Below, one piece after another: positions 23,929 to 33,090 of a stretch of DNA of 41,767 nucleotides. The DNA is from Comamonadaceae bacterium (GTDB lineage: Bacteria; Pseudomonadota; Gammaproteobacteria; Burkholderiales; Burkholderiaceae_C), in contig CANFYZ010000028.1 in NCBI GenBank assembly GCA_947451385.1, positions 1-41,767 of the forward strand. The letters are read 5' to 3'. The notes under the pieces were generated by a model. That model saw only the letters and a program-made list of their open reading frames with translations. It did not search any database and was not told the DNA's origin. The translations under genes and the position numbers were made by a program. How positions within the stretch are numbered: position 1 is the stretch's first letter; each line of letters begins with the position of its first letter.

Positions 23929-24710
23929 GCCCAAAACCCACCTTGTGCATCGCCATCTTGACGATGAACGAAGAACGCCGAATTGCGCAGTGCATCCAAA
24001 GCGCTCATTTTGCGGACCAGATCGTGGTGGTGGACAGCGGCAGCAAAGATGGCACCGTGGCCCTGGCGCAAAGTCTCGGCGCGCAAGTCCACAGCCACAC
24101 CGATTGGCAAGGGTTCGCCGAGCAGCGCAACCGTTTGATTGCGCATTGCAGCGCCGACTACATTTTCTTTTTAGATGCGGACGAGCAAATCCCCGCCGAA
24201 CTGGCCACAGAAATTCAAGCCGCCGTGCACTCGCAAGCGCAACTGACTTGGGAGGTGCTTTGGAACCAAGTGGCGTATGGCAAACCATTGACCTTGATGA
24301 AGACCACTGGCGGCGTGCAACGCATGTTCCCCATGGCCAATTTGCTGCGCTTTGAAGGCCTGGTGCACGAAAAAGCCATTTTGAAAGACCCGCAAACCCC
24401 GGTGCGTAAATTCAAACATCGCCTGTGGCATTACTCCCGCGAAACGGTGTATGGCAGCTTGCAAAAGCTGGCCCAGTACGCGCAATTGGGGGCGGCCAAA
24501 AGAGCCGAAAAAGGCAAACGCGGCGGCGTGCTGCGCGGCTTTGCATCGGCACTGAACAGTTTTATTCAGCTGTACTTTTTCAGACGTGGTTTTTTATGCG
24601 GTGCCGAAGGATTCTTGTTTTGCTTCTTCATTGCGCTGGAATGCTTTTTCCGTTATGCCATGTTGCATTACGATAGAAACACATTGAATGAAACAGCCAA
24701 GCGGTCATAG
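23925..24710 (+). CDS. Family 2 glycosyltransferase, WaaE/KdtX-like
   Basis: The 261-residue protein resembles the WaaE/KdtX group that adds glucose to the LPS inner core. It has CIAILTMNEERRI, HFADQIVVVDSGSKDGTV, DWQGFAEQRN, the DxD-like YIFFLDADEQIP, and GGVQRMFPMANLLRFEGLVHE. Its C-terminal part is hydrophobic and aromatic (FFRRGFLCGAEGFLFCFF). The ATG at 23925 overlaps the upstream stop and has GGAG six bases before it. The exact sugar and acceptor are not evident. Confidence 0.86.
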   Translation: MSPKPTLCIAILTMNEERRIAQCIQSAHFADQIVVVDSGSKDGTVALAQSLGAQVHSHTDWQGFAEQRNRLIAHCSADYIFFLDADEQIPAELATEIQAAVHSQAQLTWEVLWNQVAYGKPLTLMKTTGGVQRMFPMANLLRFEGLVHEKAILKDPQTPVRKFKHRLWHYSRETVYGSLQKLAQYAQLGAAKRAEKGKRGGVLRGFASALNSFIQLYFFRRGFLCGAEGFLFCFFIALECFFRYAMLHYDRNTLNETAKRS

Positions 24711-24745
24711 GGTTAACCATTCACTTCACGGCGCGTTGGCACACC

Positions 24746-25621
24746 ATGAAAAATCAACATAAAAAGAAAAGAAACCTCTTTACGGCACTCAGGGGAATGA
24801 GGCACTGGGCCGAAGTATTTATTCTGCGCCGCACATTCTCTAGTTTCTATATCCCCAAACTGAACCTGTCATTCAAAGTTCCGTCCAATACGATCTTCAG
24901 CTGGCACTTGAGCAAATACAGGGTCTATGAACCTGACAGCCTCGACTTCTTACTCAAACGCTTCAAGCTGGACCAGGGCGGTCTGTTCATTGATGTCGGC
25001 GCTAATTTCGGCTGGTACTCTCTTATTTTCAGCAAATTTGCAGGCGCCACCGGTCAAATAATATCTTTTGAACCCGATCAGAAAAATTTCGAGTTACTTT
25101 CTCATAATAAAAATTTGAATGCGGCGGCGAACATTGAAGCGATTCAAATTGCAGTTGGCGAATCCCATGGAGAGGTTTTGTTAGGTCATGCACCGGACAC
25201 GAATCCCGGAATGCACTCACTTGTAGATTTGCCTCACATTAACAAGGATAACGCGCAAACAGTTCAAATACGTCGGTTAGACGATGTACTGAAAGACCAT
25301 GCGGGTCTGATTGATCTTTTGAAAATAGACATCGAAGGTTTCGAGGTAGCAGCATTCCTCGGTGGACGAGAAACATTGCGCCGCTGTAAATTGATATTGG
25401 CAGAATATTCCCCGGCTTTTATAGAGGCTTCGGGATACAAAAAAACCCAATTCTTCGAACTGCTTCAGGAAGCCGGATTCGATATTTATGAAATTGAAGA
25501 AGATAAATTAAAAATTCTGACGCCAGCGGATTTGCATGCACTCTCATCTCGGGCAGCCGATCCGCTGTATTGGCAACAGGATTTTTTCTGTATCAATTCT
25601 CAACTCGCAAGCACAGCATGA
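24746..25621 (+). CDS. FkbM-family methyltransferase
   Basis: The 291-residue protein has an FkbM-type S-adenosylmethionine methyltransferase domain: GGLFIDVGANFGWYSLIF (motif I), QIISFEPDQKNFELL, IEAIQIAVGESHGEV, VQIRRLDDVL and LLKIDIEGFEVAAFLGG. FkbM enzymes O-methylate sugars or polyketides, and here the neighbours suggest a surface glycan. The first ~60 residues are basic and lie outside the domain. From this gene on the DNA is visibly AT-richer and uses many A/T-ending codons, unlike the genes upstream. It overlaps the next gene by 4 bp (ATGA). Confidence 0.86.
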   Translation: MKNQHKKKRNLFTALRGMRHWAEVFILRRTFSSFYIPKLNLSFKVPSNTIFSWHLSKYRVYEPDSLDFLLKRFKLDQGGLFIDVGANFGWYSLIFSKFAGATGQIISFEPDQKNFELLSHNKNLNAAANIEAIQIAVGESHGEVLLGHAPDTNPGMHSLVDLPHINKDNAQTVQIRRLDDVLKDHAGLIDLLKIDIEGFEVAAFLGGRETLRRCKLILAEYSPAFIEASGYKKTQFFELLQEAGFDIYEIEEDKLKILTPADLHALSSRAADPLYWQQDFFCINSQLASTA

Positions 25622-26316
25622 GCTCGCAAATAACGTTGTGCTTGACAATGGGCAGGCGACCCGACTTACTTGAAAAAACCCTTCAAAGTCTTTTGCCCTT
25701 GGTCGATTTCTTCGAAGTCATCGCCATCAATGATTTTCGCGATCCAGAAACCAATGAAACTTTCCAGCGCGTTTGCCCGAAAGGCAAACTGATCAGCTTG
25801 CGCGAACAATTAGGACATCATGCGGCAGTTGACTACATGTACCGTCAGGTATCAACGCCCTATGTGATGCACTGCGAGGATGATTGGGAATTCACCAATG
25901 ACTTGGATGTTGTGGGCGCGATCAGCCTGCTCACACAGATACCTGAAATCAGCCAAATTTGCTTTCGAAAAGTCAGTGACTTCCATCTTTCTGAAGAAGA
26001 TCTCAGCAAAGTTGAACATCACCAAACAGGTGAATTCGAATATGCACGCTTAGACAAAATACACCCCCAGTGGCATGGCTATACCTTCAACCCACATTTG
26101 GCGTCGCTTGACTTATGGCGTCAATTCAATGGGTTTTCTGGGTTCAAAAAAGAACGGCATGTTTCAAGAGCCCTCAGGGCCAAAGGGCGTTATACAGCCT
26201 ATATGGAACCTGGTAGCTGCAGTCACATTGGGTTGGATCAAAGTGTCAGCGCAAGTGCGGCCCATCCCACCGGGCTGAATCTATTGAAAAAGAAATTAAA
26301 AAGTTTATTTCTCTGA
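25618..26316 (+). CDS. Unassigned glycosyltransferase-like protein
   Basis: I cannot assign this 232-residue protein to a named family. It starts like a GT-A fold (ITLCLTMGRRPDLLEKTLQS, then FFEVIAINDFRDPETNE), and CEDDWEF at about residues 86-92 could be the metal-binding DxD. The midpart QWHGYTFNPHLASLDLW and the GSCSHIGLDQS ending are distinctive. A role in sugar transfer to the surface glycan is inferred from the context. The ATG at 25618 overlaps the FkbM gene stop. Its last 12 bp overlap the end of the convergent acyltransferase gene. Confidence 0.65.
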   Translation: MSSQITLCLTMGRRPDLLEKTLQSLLPLVDFFEVIAINDFRDPETNETFQRVCPKGKLISLREQLGHHAAVDYMYRQVSTPYVMHCEDDWEFTNDLDVVGAISLLTQIPEISQICFRKVSDFHLSEEDLSKVEHHQTGEFEYARLDKIHPQWHGYTFNPHLASLDLWRQFNGFSGFKKERHVSRALRAKGRYTAYMEPGSCSHIGLDQSVSASAAHPTGLNLLKKKLKSLFL

Positions 26317-28311
26317 GGGCGACTTCACAACCGATTGAAAAATTGGCGCAAAAATAGGCGTCAGACGGCGATTACCATATTCACTCAAATGGTCGTCATC
26401 GTGGTACAGCGGTCGTCCCATCCAAGCGCCATGACAAAACTGGTCCCAACACAGATAGGGAAGCGGGTCCAGAATTTCGATTCCACACTCAGAGTGCGCT
26501 CGATTCAGGGCATCTAAGATCCTATTTTGACGCTTCATGTAGTCCGGCAGCGGGATTTTCACATCCACTTCGCCCCCCCAAATAAAGCTCCTGGCAACCT
26601 TTTGAGGCACATTCATACCCATCTCAGGAATGGGTTTAACCATGTACACTTTTCGCGTTTTACCAATCTCACAAGCTGTCGTGATCATGCGCGAGGTGAA
26701 TTCGGTCAAAAACTCAGGTGTGGCCTCATCAGCGGTTTGGCCAAAATTAACCCACGGCTGACCCACCTCTTTGAGACTCTCATTTCGACCATAGGCGTAT
26801 TGCGCCCATCGGTTGATGATAATGACCGGTACGCCCAAGTGCTCATACTTTAATCGCTCAAGCAGGGCGCTTATATAGTTTCCACACTGATGGCTTTGTG
26901 GCAGCAGCCCAAAGTTAATTTGCACACCCTGGAGCACGGGGCAAGCACTGTAAGTCCATTCCAAGACGCCAGCTGATTTATCCACAGTGGTTGCAGCATC
27001 AGCCACAGCGGTAATTACGGCATTCGCATGACTGTCCCCCAGCACAATCGCGCGCAATTGGGTGCCGCCATACATGCAATCAGGTGAACTGATTCCAGCC
27101 TCTGTATGGCATTGTTTATACCTTGGGTTCTTGTTCATGGCTTCAGCGGCCGCAAGCTCACTGCGTGAATCAATACGCCCTGACCAACCTTTTTCCCAAA
27201 TTACGACTCCAGCCCCTGTAAATGTGAGTCCCGCCACAGCCAAAATAACCCGCAAACCATATTTCTCGGGGAAGTGACTTAAATAATGACGACTGCCCTG
27301 CTCGACCCATCGGTAAGAGGCCATACCCAAAATCAAGGTCAACACCAAGCCCGCACACTGCACCCCTAATTGATGATGCCAACCGCAGTAATAAATCCCT
27401 ACGACAAAGGGCCAATGCCAGAGATAAATTGAATATGAACGGTCACCCAACCATTGCAATGGCTTAATGGATGTCAAAGGTGAGGCTTTGGCATTCGCCA
27501 GCAGAATCAGTACGCTACCGAGCACTGGCAAAAGGGCACGCCAGCCAGGCCATGGATCAGACGCTTGCGTCAAGACCAAGGATCCGACCAAAAGCAAAAA
27601 CCCCGTGCTTTCGGCAATCGCCTTTCTTCTCGGTAAAATAATTCCTTCGCTCTTATAAATGGCACACAGGCCGCCGGCAAGCATTTCCCATGCTCTTGAG
27701 TTCAATAAATAAAATGCATGGGTTGAATCCAAAGGTGTTTTATACAAACAATACACCAAAGACAGCAACCCGAAGAAAATGATGGCAACTTTCAAGCTGG
27801 AAATACGAGGTCGAATTCGCCAAACCAATAAAAGGAGGAGCGGAAATAATAAATAAAATTGCCACTCCACTGAGAGCGACCAGGTGTGCAATAGCCATTT
27901 TTCATGTGCCTCTGCATCAAAATAACCCGATTCATTCAAATATTTAAAATTTGAAATAAAAATAAGACTCAATGCGACGTGATCACCCAGTCTTTTGTAA
28001 TCAGGCGGTGGGAGCATCCACCACCCCATCACCAAGAGAAAAATGCACATGACGATCAAAGCCGGCATGATGCGCCGGACGCGTGCCATATAAAATTTGG
28101 CTATTGAGTAACTTCGCCCTGATTTTTTCAACCCTTGACAAATCAAGTGCGTCATTAAAAATCCTGAAATGACAAAAAATATATCTACACCGATAAATCC
28201 AGCCCCAAAGCCCCAAATTCCAAAATGGTATAACACCACGACTGCAACTGCCCACGCCCTTAATCCATTGATATCGGCTCGGAAACTTAAATGTACCCCC
28301 ATTTGATTCAT
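26305..28311 (-). CDS. Acyltransferase-3/SGNH fusion membrane protein (O-acetyltransferase)
   Basis: The 668-residue protein has an N-terminal acyltransferase-3 membrane domain (DINGLRAWAVAVVVLYHFG with His29, FFVISGFLM, RRIMPALIV, LLHTWSLSVEWQFY, and SIYLWHWP near 294-301) of about ten helices. After a linker, a periplasmic SGNH hydrolase-like domain follows, with GDSHAN at 425-430 (Ser427) and a C-terminal D-x-x-H (DDDHLS, about 638-643). This layout matches OafA-type O-antigen O-acetyltransferases. The start at 28311 is taken; an ATG at 28302 would also serve. The sequence is AT-rich for this window. Confidence 0.9.
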   Translation of the reverse strand: MNQMGVHLSFRADINGLRAWAVAVVVLYHFGIWGFGAGFIGVDIFFVISGFLMTHLICQGLKKSGRSYSIAKFYMARVRRIMPALIVMCIFLLVMGWWMLPPPDYKRLGDHVALSLIFISNFKYLNESGYFDAEAHEKWLLHTWSLSVEWQFYLLFPLLLLLVWRIRPRISSLKVAIIFFGLLSLVYCLYKTPLDSTHAFYLLNSRAWEMLAGGLCAIYKSEGIILPRRKAIAESTGFLLLVGSLVLTQASDPWPGWRALLPVLGSVLILLANAKASPLTSIKPLQWLGDRSYSIYLWHWPFVVGIYYCGWHHQLGVQCAGLVLTLILGMASYRWVEQGSRHYLSHFPEKYGLRVILAVAGLTFTGAGVVIWEKGWSGRIDSRSELAAAEAMNKNPRYKQCHTEAGISSPDCMYGGTQLRAIVLGDSHANAVITAVADAATTVDKSAGVLEWTYSACPVLQGVQINFGLLPQSHQCGNYISALLERLKYEHLGVPVIIINRWAQYAYGRNESLKEVGQPWVNFGQTADEATPEFLTEFTSRMITTACEIGKTRKVYMVKPIPEMGMNVPQKVARSFIWGGEVDVKIPLPDYMKRQNRILDALNRAHSECGIEILDPLPYLCWDQFCHGAWMGRPLYHDDDHLSEYGNRRLTPIFAPIFQSVVKSPSEK

Positions 28312-28371
28312 GTGTTTATTTTTAATTGACTTCAGGTCTATGTGGCATTAAATTAATTTATATTTTGAATT

Positions 28372-29529
28372 TCAAGATTTACGGAATCTTTTCGCTAATT
28401 TCCCATTCCACACCGAAATTAAAATCCCGACTTGATTCAAATAGGCTTGGCAATTTGACACCTTGCGCATGCATGGTGCCTCTAGATGGATATAGGAAAA
28501 TGCCGAAACAGCCAACACGATGGGCACCAAAAGGGCGATCACACCCCAATGTTGCATCGGGTTTAAGTTGGCCCCCAGGTCGAAGCCGAGTACAAAGTAG
28601 AACGCGATAAACAACAACGGCCCATGCAGCAAATAAATGCTGTACGTCATTTCCCCAAAAATTCGCGGCAGCGCCGTTTCAAGCAGCCCCCACATCCCGG
28701 CGCCGTTGGCAATCAAGGCAAAGGACGTTGCCATTAAAACCAAGGGGGCGACAACGTCTGCGGTGTCAAATCCAGCAACAGCGCAAGCGAGCGTCAGTAA
28801 CGCCCCTGCACTCCCCCAAGCTGATCGCGCAAACCGTCGCCAGGCGGCGACTTGACCGAGCAAGGCCGCCGCAATGCCCCCGACAAAAGCACAGGCATGG
28901 ATGTCCAACGCCTTCGTTATCCCGGAGATCGCCAGCATCGACAATGAAAAAACCAACCATCGCCACGGTACGCGCCCCACAGTCAGGGCAAGCAAAGGCA
29001 AGGCGTAATAAAACTTCCACTCGTAACTCAAGGTCCACGTCACCCCTGCGGTGATCAAACCGACCAAAGACTTTTGATGCCATGGCGCCACCATGGGGGA
29101 CACCCACCCGCTATAACGAATCAGCGCAATCAACAGGGCGGCGAAAATCAAGATCGCCACATAAAGGGGCAATATGCGCAAGCAACGAGACACATACAGG
29201 CGCAACCAATCGATGGGCTTTTCCCGACTCTCCAGCACTTTGCTGTAGAAGAGGAATCCCGTGATCATGAAAAATAAGGTGACGGTGGCTTGTCCCAATT
29301 GGCTGTAAAGCCGTGATTCAGGAACGACCCAGGACCCCGTCTTGAGGAATACATACCAGATGGCAGCGTGATGCACGAAAACGCCAAAAGCCAGAAAACC
29401 TCGCAAGCCATCGATGGTGGATGAACGGCCTGGGATCAATTCAATACGGATCCATCGGCGTATGACATGCAGCACAAGAAATGCTTCGACAAATAAAGCC
29501 AGTGCAAACGCCGGATGTAGGTGGTCCAT
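28372..29529 (-). CDS. Acyltransferase-3 family membrane protein
   Basis: The 385-residue protein is a stand-alone acyltransferase-3 (OafA/YrhL-type) membrane protein without an SGNH domain. Recognisable parts are TIDGLRGFLAFGVFVHHAAIW with the usual histidine, LFFMITGFLFYSKV, RCLRILPLYVAI, LSYEWKFYYALPLL and YSIYLLHGPLLF. About ten membrane helices are expected. Acyl transfer to a surface polysaccharide is likely from context. It is 60 bp upstream of the SGNH-fused enzyme on the same strand and begins 18 bp after the histidine kinase stop. Confidence 0.86.
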   Translation of the reverse strand: MDHLHPAFALALFVEAFLVLHVIRRWIRIELIPGRSSTIDGLRGFLAFGVFVHHAAIWYVFLKTGSWVVPESRLYSQLGQATVTLFFMITGFLFYSKVLESREKPIDWLRLYVSRCLRILPLYVAILIFAALLIALIRYSGWVSPMVAPWHQKSLVGLITAGVTWTLSYEWKFYYALPLLALTVGRVPWRWLVFSLSMLAISGITKALDIHACAFVGGIAAALLGQVAAWRRFARSAWGSAGALLTLACAVAGFDTADVVAPLVLMATSFALIANGAGMWGLLETALPRIFGEMTYSIYLLHGPLLFIAFYFVLGFDLGANLNPMQHWGVIALLVPIVLAVSAFSYIHLEAPCMRKVSNCQAYLNQVGILISVWNGKLAKRFRKS

Positions 29530-29547
29530 CCTTGGGATTGTAGAAAG

Positions 29548-30810
29548 TTAAACCGATGGCTCCTGTAGCGCAAATATCAAGACAAAACTCGCGCCAGCCC
29601 CAGCCGCCCGGTCCTCACAACGCACCTGCCCCCCATGTCGCTCGGCAATCGATTTGACCAATGACAGTCCGAGCCCCACACCGCCGGTGCGCTCGCTGGA
29701 ACCGGGCAGGCGGTAAAACGGCTCGAAAATGCGCACTTTGAATTCATCGGGCACACCCGGTCCATGGTCAGACACGCGGATGCCGATGTGGTCGTCGGTT
29801 TGCGTCAAGGCCAGCTCAATGCCCAGGTCAGACTCGGCGCCATACCGTTTGGCGTTCTCCAGCAGATTGCGCACCATGCGGCGCAGCAGTTTAGCGACGC
29901 CGGGCATTTCAATCGACTGCACGTCAGGCGGCAACTGCAGCACCGCCCCCACGCGAGCGCACTCTTCTGCGCACAGGCCAATCAAGTCGACCGACTCGAT
30001 GGTGCCCAGGTCCGCCTCTTTGGCGTCCAAGCGGCTGGCGAGCAAAATTTCCTCGACCAGCTGATCGAGCTCGGCAATGTTGCGCTTGATTTCATCTTTT
30101 GCGGACTGAGATTCCCCGCCCATGAACTCCAGTCCCATGCGAATCCTCGCCAATGGCGAGCGCAGTTCGTGCGAAGCATTGGCGAGCAAGGATTTTTGTG
30201 AAGCGAGCAGGTCGCGCTGTGCCGCCAGCAAGTGCTCCATGCGCTGCGCGGCGTCGTTAAAGCGCAGCGACAAATCGGCCACTTCGTCTTGTCCACTCAC
30301 GGGCACGCGCACACTCAAATCGCCGGAGCCCCATTGTTGAACGCCACGTTGCAGGGTTTCCAAACGTTGTGTCAGCCGCCGCAATATCGGATACAACGCC
30401 AGCGCAGCACCCAAACCCACCAAGGCCAACATCCATACAAAACCATAGGGTGGGCGGGCCCACCAAGGGGGAGGGTGCGGCAGCGGGTCTCGGCTGCGCA
30501 GGCCGTCGCGCTCCATGTCAGGCCGAAGGGGCCGGGGAAAAGGCACTTGAATTTGCAAAGCCTCCCCGTTGGGCATTTGCAATTCAAACTCCACGCCGCG
30601 CCCGCGCTGCGCCAGCGCCGGGCTGGTGGCAATCATCTCGCCTGCGGCATTGCGCACAATCACTTCCCGAGCGGTTGAGTGGAAATTGTTGTGCTGTTGC
30701 GCCAAACGCCAAAACCAGCCCACCAACAGCATCAGCACCGCGACGCCGAGCACCACCGCCAACCAGATGCGCAGGTACAGGCGTTTTGAAAATACATGGC
30801 GCAGCGACAT
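29548..30810 (-). CDS. Sensor histidine kinase (HisKA/HATPase, HAMP)
   Basis: The 420-residue membrane kinase has two transmembrane helices (about 14-34 and 122-142) flanking a periplasmic domain of some 85 residues rich in Pro and Arg. A HAMP domain follows (to about 198), then the H-box with His214 in NASHELRSPLARI, the N-box LLRRMVRNLLENAKRYG, G1 SDHGPGVP, the F-box IFEPFYR, and G2 GGVGLGLSL. The organisation is like CpxA/RstB-type sensors; the signal is unknown. The ATG at 30810 lies 4 bp past the response regulator stop. A TTG at 30834 would add eight residues. Confidence 0.92.
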   Translation of the reverse strand: MSLRHVFSKRLYLRIWLAVVLGVAVLMLLVGWFWRLAQQHNNFHSTAREVIVRNAAGEMIATSPALAQRGRGVEFELQMPNGEALQIQVPFPRPLRPDMERDGLRSRDPLPHPPPWWARPPYGFVWMLALVGLGAALALYPILRRLTQRLETLQRGVQQWGSGDLSVRVPVSGQDEVADLSLRFNDAAQRMEHLLAAQRDLLASQKSLLANASHELRSPLARIRMGLEFMGGESQSAKDEIKRNIAELDQLVEEILLASRLDAKEADLGTIESVDLIGLCAEECARVGAVLQLPPDVQSIEMPGVAKLLRRMVRNLLENAKRYGAESDLGIELALTQTDDHIGIRVSDHGPGVPDEFKVRIFEPFYRLPGSSERTGGVGLGLSLVKSIAERHGGQVRCEDRAAGAGASFVLIFALQEPSV

Positions 30811-30814
30811 GCCA

Positions 30815-31528
30815 TCAGTCCTGATGCTTGGCAAACACGTAGCCCACGCCGCGCACCGTCAAAATGCGTTTTGGCTCTTTCGGATCCACCTCAATGGCGG
30901 CGCGAATGCGTCCTATGTGCACATCAATGGACCGGTCAAACGCCTCCAGCTCGCGGCCACGGACTGCTTCCATGATTTGATCGCGGGTCAAGACACGGCC
31001 AGCACGCTCGGCCAGTGCCACCAACAAATCAAACTGGTAGGAAGTCAGATCACACAAGCCACCATGGACCCACACTTGGCGGGCATCGCGGTCGATCTCC
31101 AGCGAGCCCCAGTGACTGCGCGAATTCGACTCCTTCGCAGAGGCATCTTGGCCTGGCTGGCGGCGCAAAATGGCTTTGATACGGGCCAGTAACTCACGCG
31201 GCTCAAAGGGCTTGGGCAGGTAATCGTCAGCGCCCAACTCCAAGCCAATGATGCGGTCCATGGGATCGCCTTTGGCCGTGAGCATCAGCACCGGCACCTG
31301 GCTGGTCGCGCCTGAGAAACCGCGAATCCGCTGACAGACCTGCAGCCCATCCATGTCTGGCAACATGAGGTCGAGCACCACCAAATCCACGCCACCGGCT
31401 TGGACACGTTTCAAGCCCGACTGGCCGTCTCCCACCTGCTCGCAGGTGAAGCCGGCTTGGCGCAAATAATCAGCCACCATCTGGGCCAAGCGCAGATCGT
31501 CTTCAATCAATAGCAATGTGCTGCTCAT
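30815..31528 (-). CDS. OmpR-family response regulator
   Basis: The 237-residue protein has a receiver domain with the acidic pair at Asp10/Asp11, the phosphoacceptor Asp53 in VVLDLMLPD, and Lys86 in MLTAKGD. A winged-helix DNA-binding domain follows (DLTSYQFDLLVALAERAGRVLTRDQIM, SIDVHIGRIRAAIE, ILTVRGVGYVF). It pairs with the kinase 4 bp downstream. The ATG at 31528 fits the family start, with AGGA upstream; an ATG at 31558 would add ten residues. The target genes are unknown; the acyltransferases downstream on the same strand are candidates. Confidence 0.93.
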   Translation of the reverse strand: MSSTLLLIEDDLRLAQMVADYLRQAGFTCEQVGDGQSGLKRVQAGGVDLVVLDLMLPDMDGLQVCQRIRGFSGATSQVPVLMLTAKGDPMDRIIGLELGADDYLPKPFEPRELLARIKAILRRQPGQDASAKESNSRSHWGSLEIDRDARQVWVHGGLCDLTSYQFDLLVALAERAGRVLTRDQIMEAVRGRELEAFDRSIDVHIGRIRAAIEVDPKEPKRILTVRGVGYVFAKHQD

Positions 31529-31621
31529 GCGCGTCCGTCCTGGTGGTGATTCACTCATCGGCCATGATGCCCGAGCGAGACGAAGGGGGCATCAAGCGAC
31601 CGTAAAGTTGGGTAAAGCACT

Positions 31622-33013
31622 TCAGTGCGTTGATACCGATCGAGCGGGGGCCACACCCTTGACGGACCTGGCTGCCAAAACCACCAACAACAGCACCGGC
31701 GCCCCCAGCCAAGCCGTGGAAATAAAGAAAGCAGCGTAACCGTGGGCATTGACAAAGTCCCCCGAAAATCCGGCAATGAACTTGGGTAACAGCAGCATCA
31801 TGGAGCTGAGCAAAGCGTATTGCGTCGCCGAGTAGCTGATGTTGGTGAGCGACGACAAATAGGCAATGAAAGCGGCGGAGGCGATGCCACTGGCCAGGTT
31901 GTCAGCAGACACCACCAGCACCAACGCGGTCACGTCGTGGCCCACACCACTCAACCAAGCAAACAACAAATTGCTGGCCGCACTGAGCACCGCACCCAAT
32001 AACAAAATGCGCATCACGCCAAAGCGCATGGACAGCACACCGCCCACAAAGGCCCCCACCAAAGTCATGATCACGCCATAGACCTTGGTCACTGTCGCCA
32101 CCTCTTCTTTGGTGTAACCCATGTCGACATAAAACGGGTTGGCCATGATGCCCATCACCACATCGCTGATGCGGTAGGTCCCGATCAGCAACAAGATCAG
32201 TACCGCCTGCCATCCATAGCGGCGCAGAAAGTCAGCGAACGGGTCCACCAAGGCGCCCTGCAACCATTCACGCGCGTTGCGGGCCGGCGGCATCGGCGCG
32301 GGCACAGGCTCTTTCGAGAACAACACGGTCAGCATGCCTGCCAACATGCTGAAAGCCATGGTGGTGTAGGCCGCAGCCCAGGCAGCATGCTGGTAGCCAG
32401 CCACCTGCGGGCCCTGCACCCACGCCGCCACCCACAACACCCCGGCACCCGCCCAGATCATGGCCAAACGGTAACCGGTTTGGTAGCTGGCGGCCAGAGC
32501 CGCCTGTTGCGCAGCCTCCGCGGATTCAATCCGGAATGCATCCAGCGCAATGTCTTGCGTGGCCGAAGCAAAGGCCACGGCCAAGGCGCACCAAACGATG
32601 GGCTGCAAAGCTTGACTGGGATCGCACCAGGCCATACCCAGCAAAGCGACCAGGATGACAAGTTGTGAAACCAACAACCAACTCCGGCGACGCCCGAGCC
32701 AGCGCGTCAAGAAAGGCAACGGCATGCGGTCCACCAGCGGCGCCCAGACCCACTTGAAGCCGTAGGCCAAACCCACCCAACTCAGGTGGCCAATGGTGCT
32801 GCGGTCAATGCCCGCTTCACGCAAGCGAAAACTCAACGTTCCCAGTACCAAAAGCAAGGGCAGTCCCGCCGAAAAACCGAGCGACAACATGCGCAAACTG
32901 GCCGGCTCCAAATAAACCCGCAAGGAGGCCAGCCAAGAGGTTGGACGGACCAAAGGGGCCGTTTTTTCGGGCGCGGAAGGCAGGGCGGACGGTAGGGCGG
33001 ACGGCTCGGTCAT
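31622..33013 (-). CDS. ampG: AmpG-family muropeptide permease (MFS)
   Basis: AmpG imports anhydro-muropeptides for cell-wall recycling and beta-lactamase induction. The 463-residue protein has about 12 membrane helices. Family features include LGFSAGLPLLLVLGTLSFRL near the start, GLAYGFKWVWAPLVDR, RRRSWLLVSQ and FASATQDIALDAFRIE, which carries the AmpG-type charged residues. The N-terminal tail contains repeated Ala-Leu-Pro-Ser units from a short GC-rich DNA repeat. It is divergent from the M48 peptidase with a 77-bp gap. Confidence 0.88.
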   Translation of the reverse strand: MTEPSALPSALPSAPEKTAPLVRPTSWLASLRVYLEPASLRMLSLGFSAGLPLLLVLGTLSFRLREAGIDRSTIGHLSWVGLAYGFKWVWAPLVDRMPLPFLTRWLGRRRSWLLVSQLVILVALLGMAWCDPSQALQPIVWCALAVAFASATQDIALDAFRIESAEAAQQAALAASYQTGYRLAMIWAGAGVLWVAAWVQGPQVAGYQHAAWAAAYTTMAFSMLAGMLTVLFSKEPVPAPMPPARNAREWLQGALVDPFADFLRRYGWQAVLILLLIGTYRISDVVMGIMANPFYVDMGYTKEEVATVTKVYGVIMTLVGAFVGGVLSMRFGVMRILLLGAVLSAASNLLFAWLSGVGHDVTALVLVVSADNLASGIASAAFIAYLSSLTNISYSATQYALLSSMMLLLPKFIAGFSGDFVNAHGYAAFFISTAWLGAPVLLLVVLAARSVKGVAPARSVSTH

Positions 33014-33090
33014 AGCCTGGATTATCCCGTGCCCGAGGATTCAAACCCAGGCGCACCGATGTATTACTTTGCGATTATTATCGGCGCACC

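Noticed and set aside
31566-31593. GATGCCC/GGGCATC hairpin after ampG
   Set aside because: Seven-base stem with a 14-nt loop and no T-run; too weak to call a terminator.
33040-33058. tRNA T-arm-like sequence upstream of the M48 gene
   Set aside because: No acceptor stem, anticodon arm or CCA context could be assembled around it.
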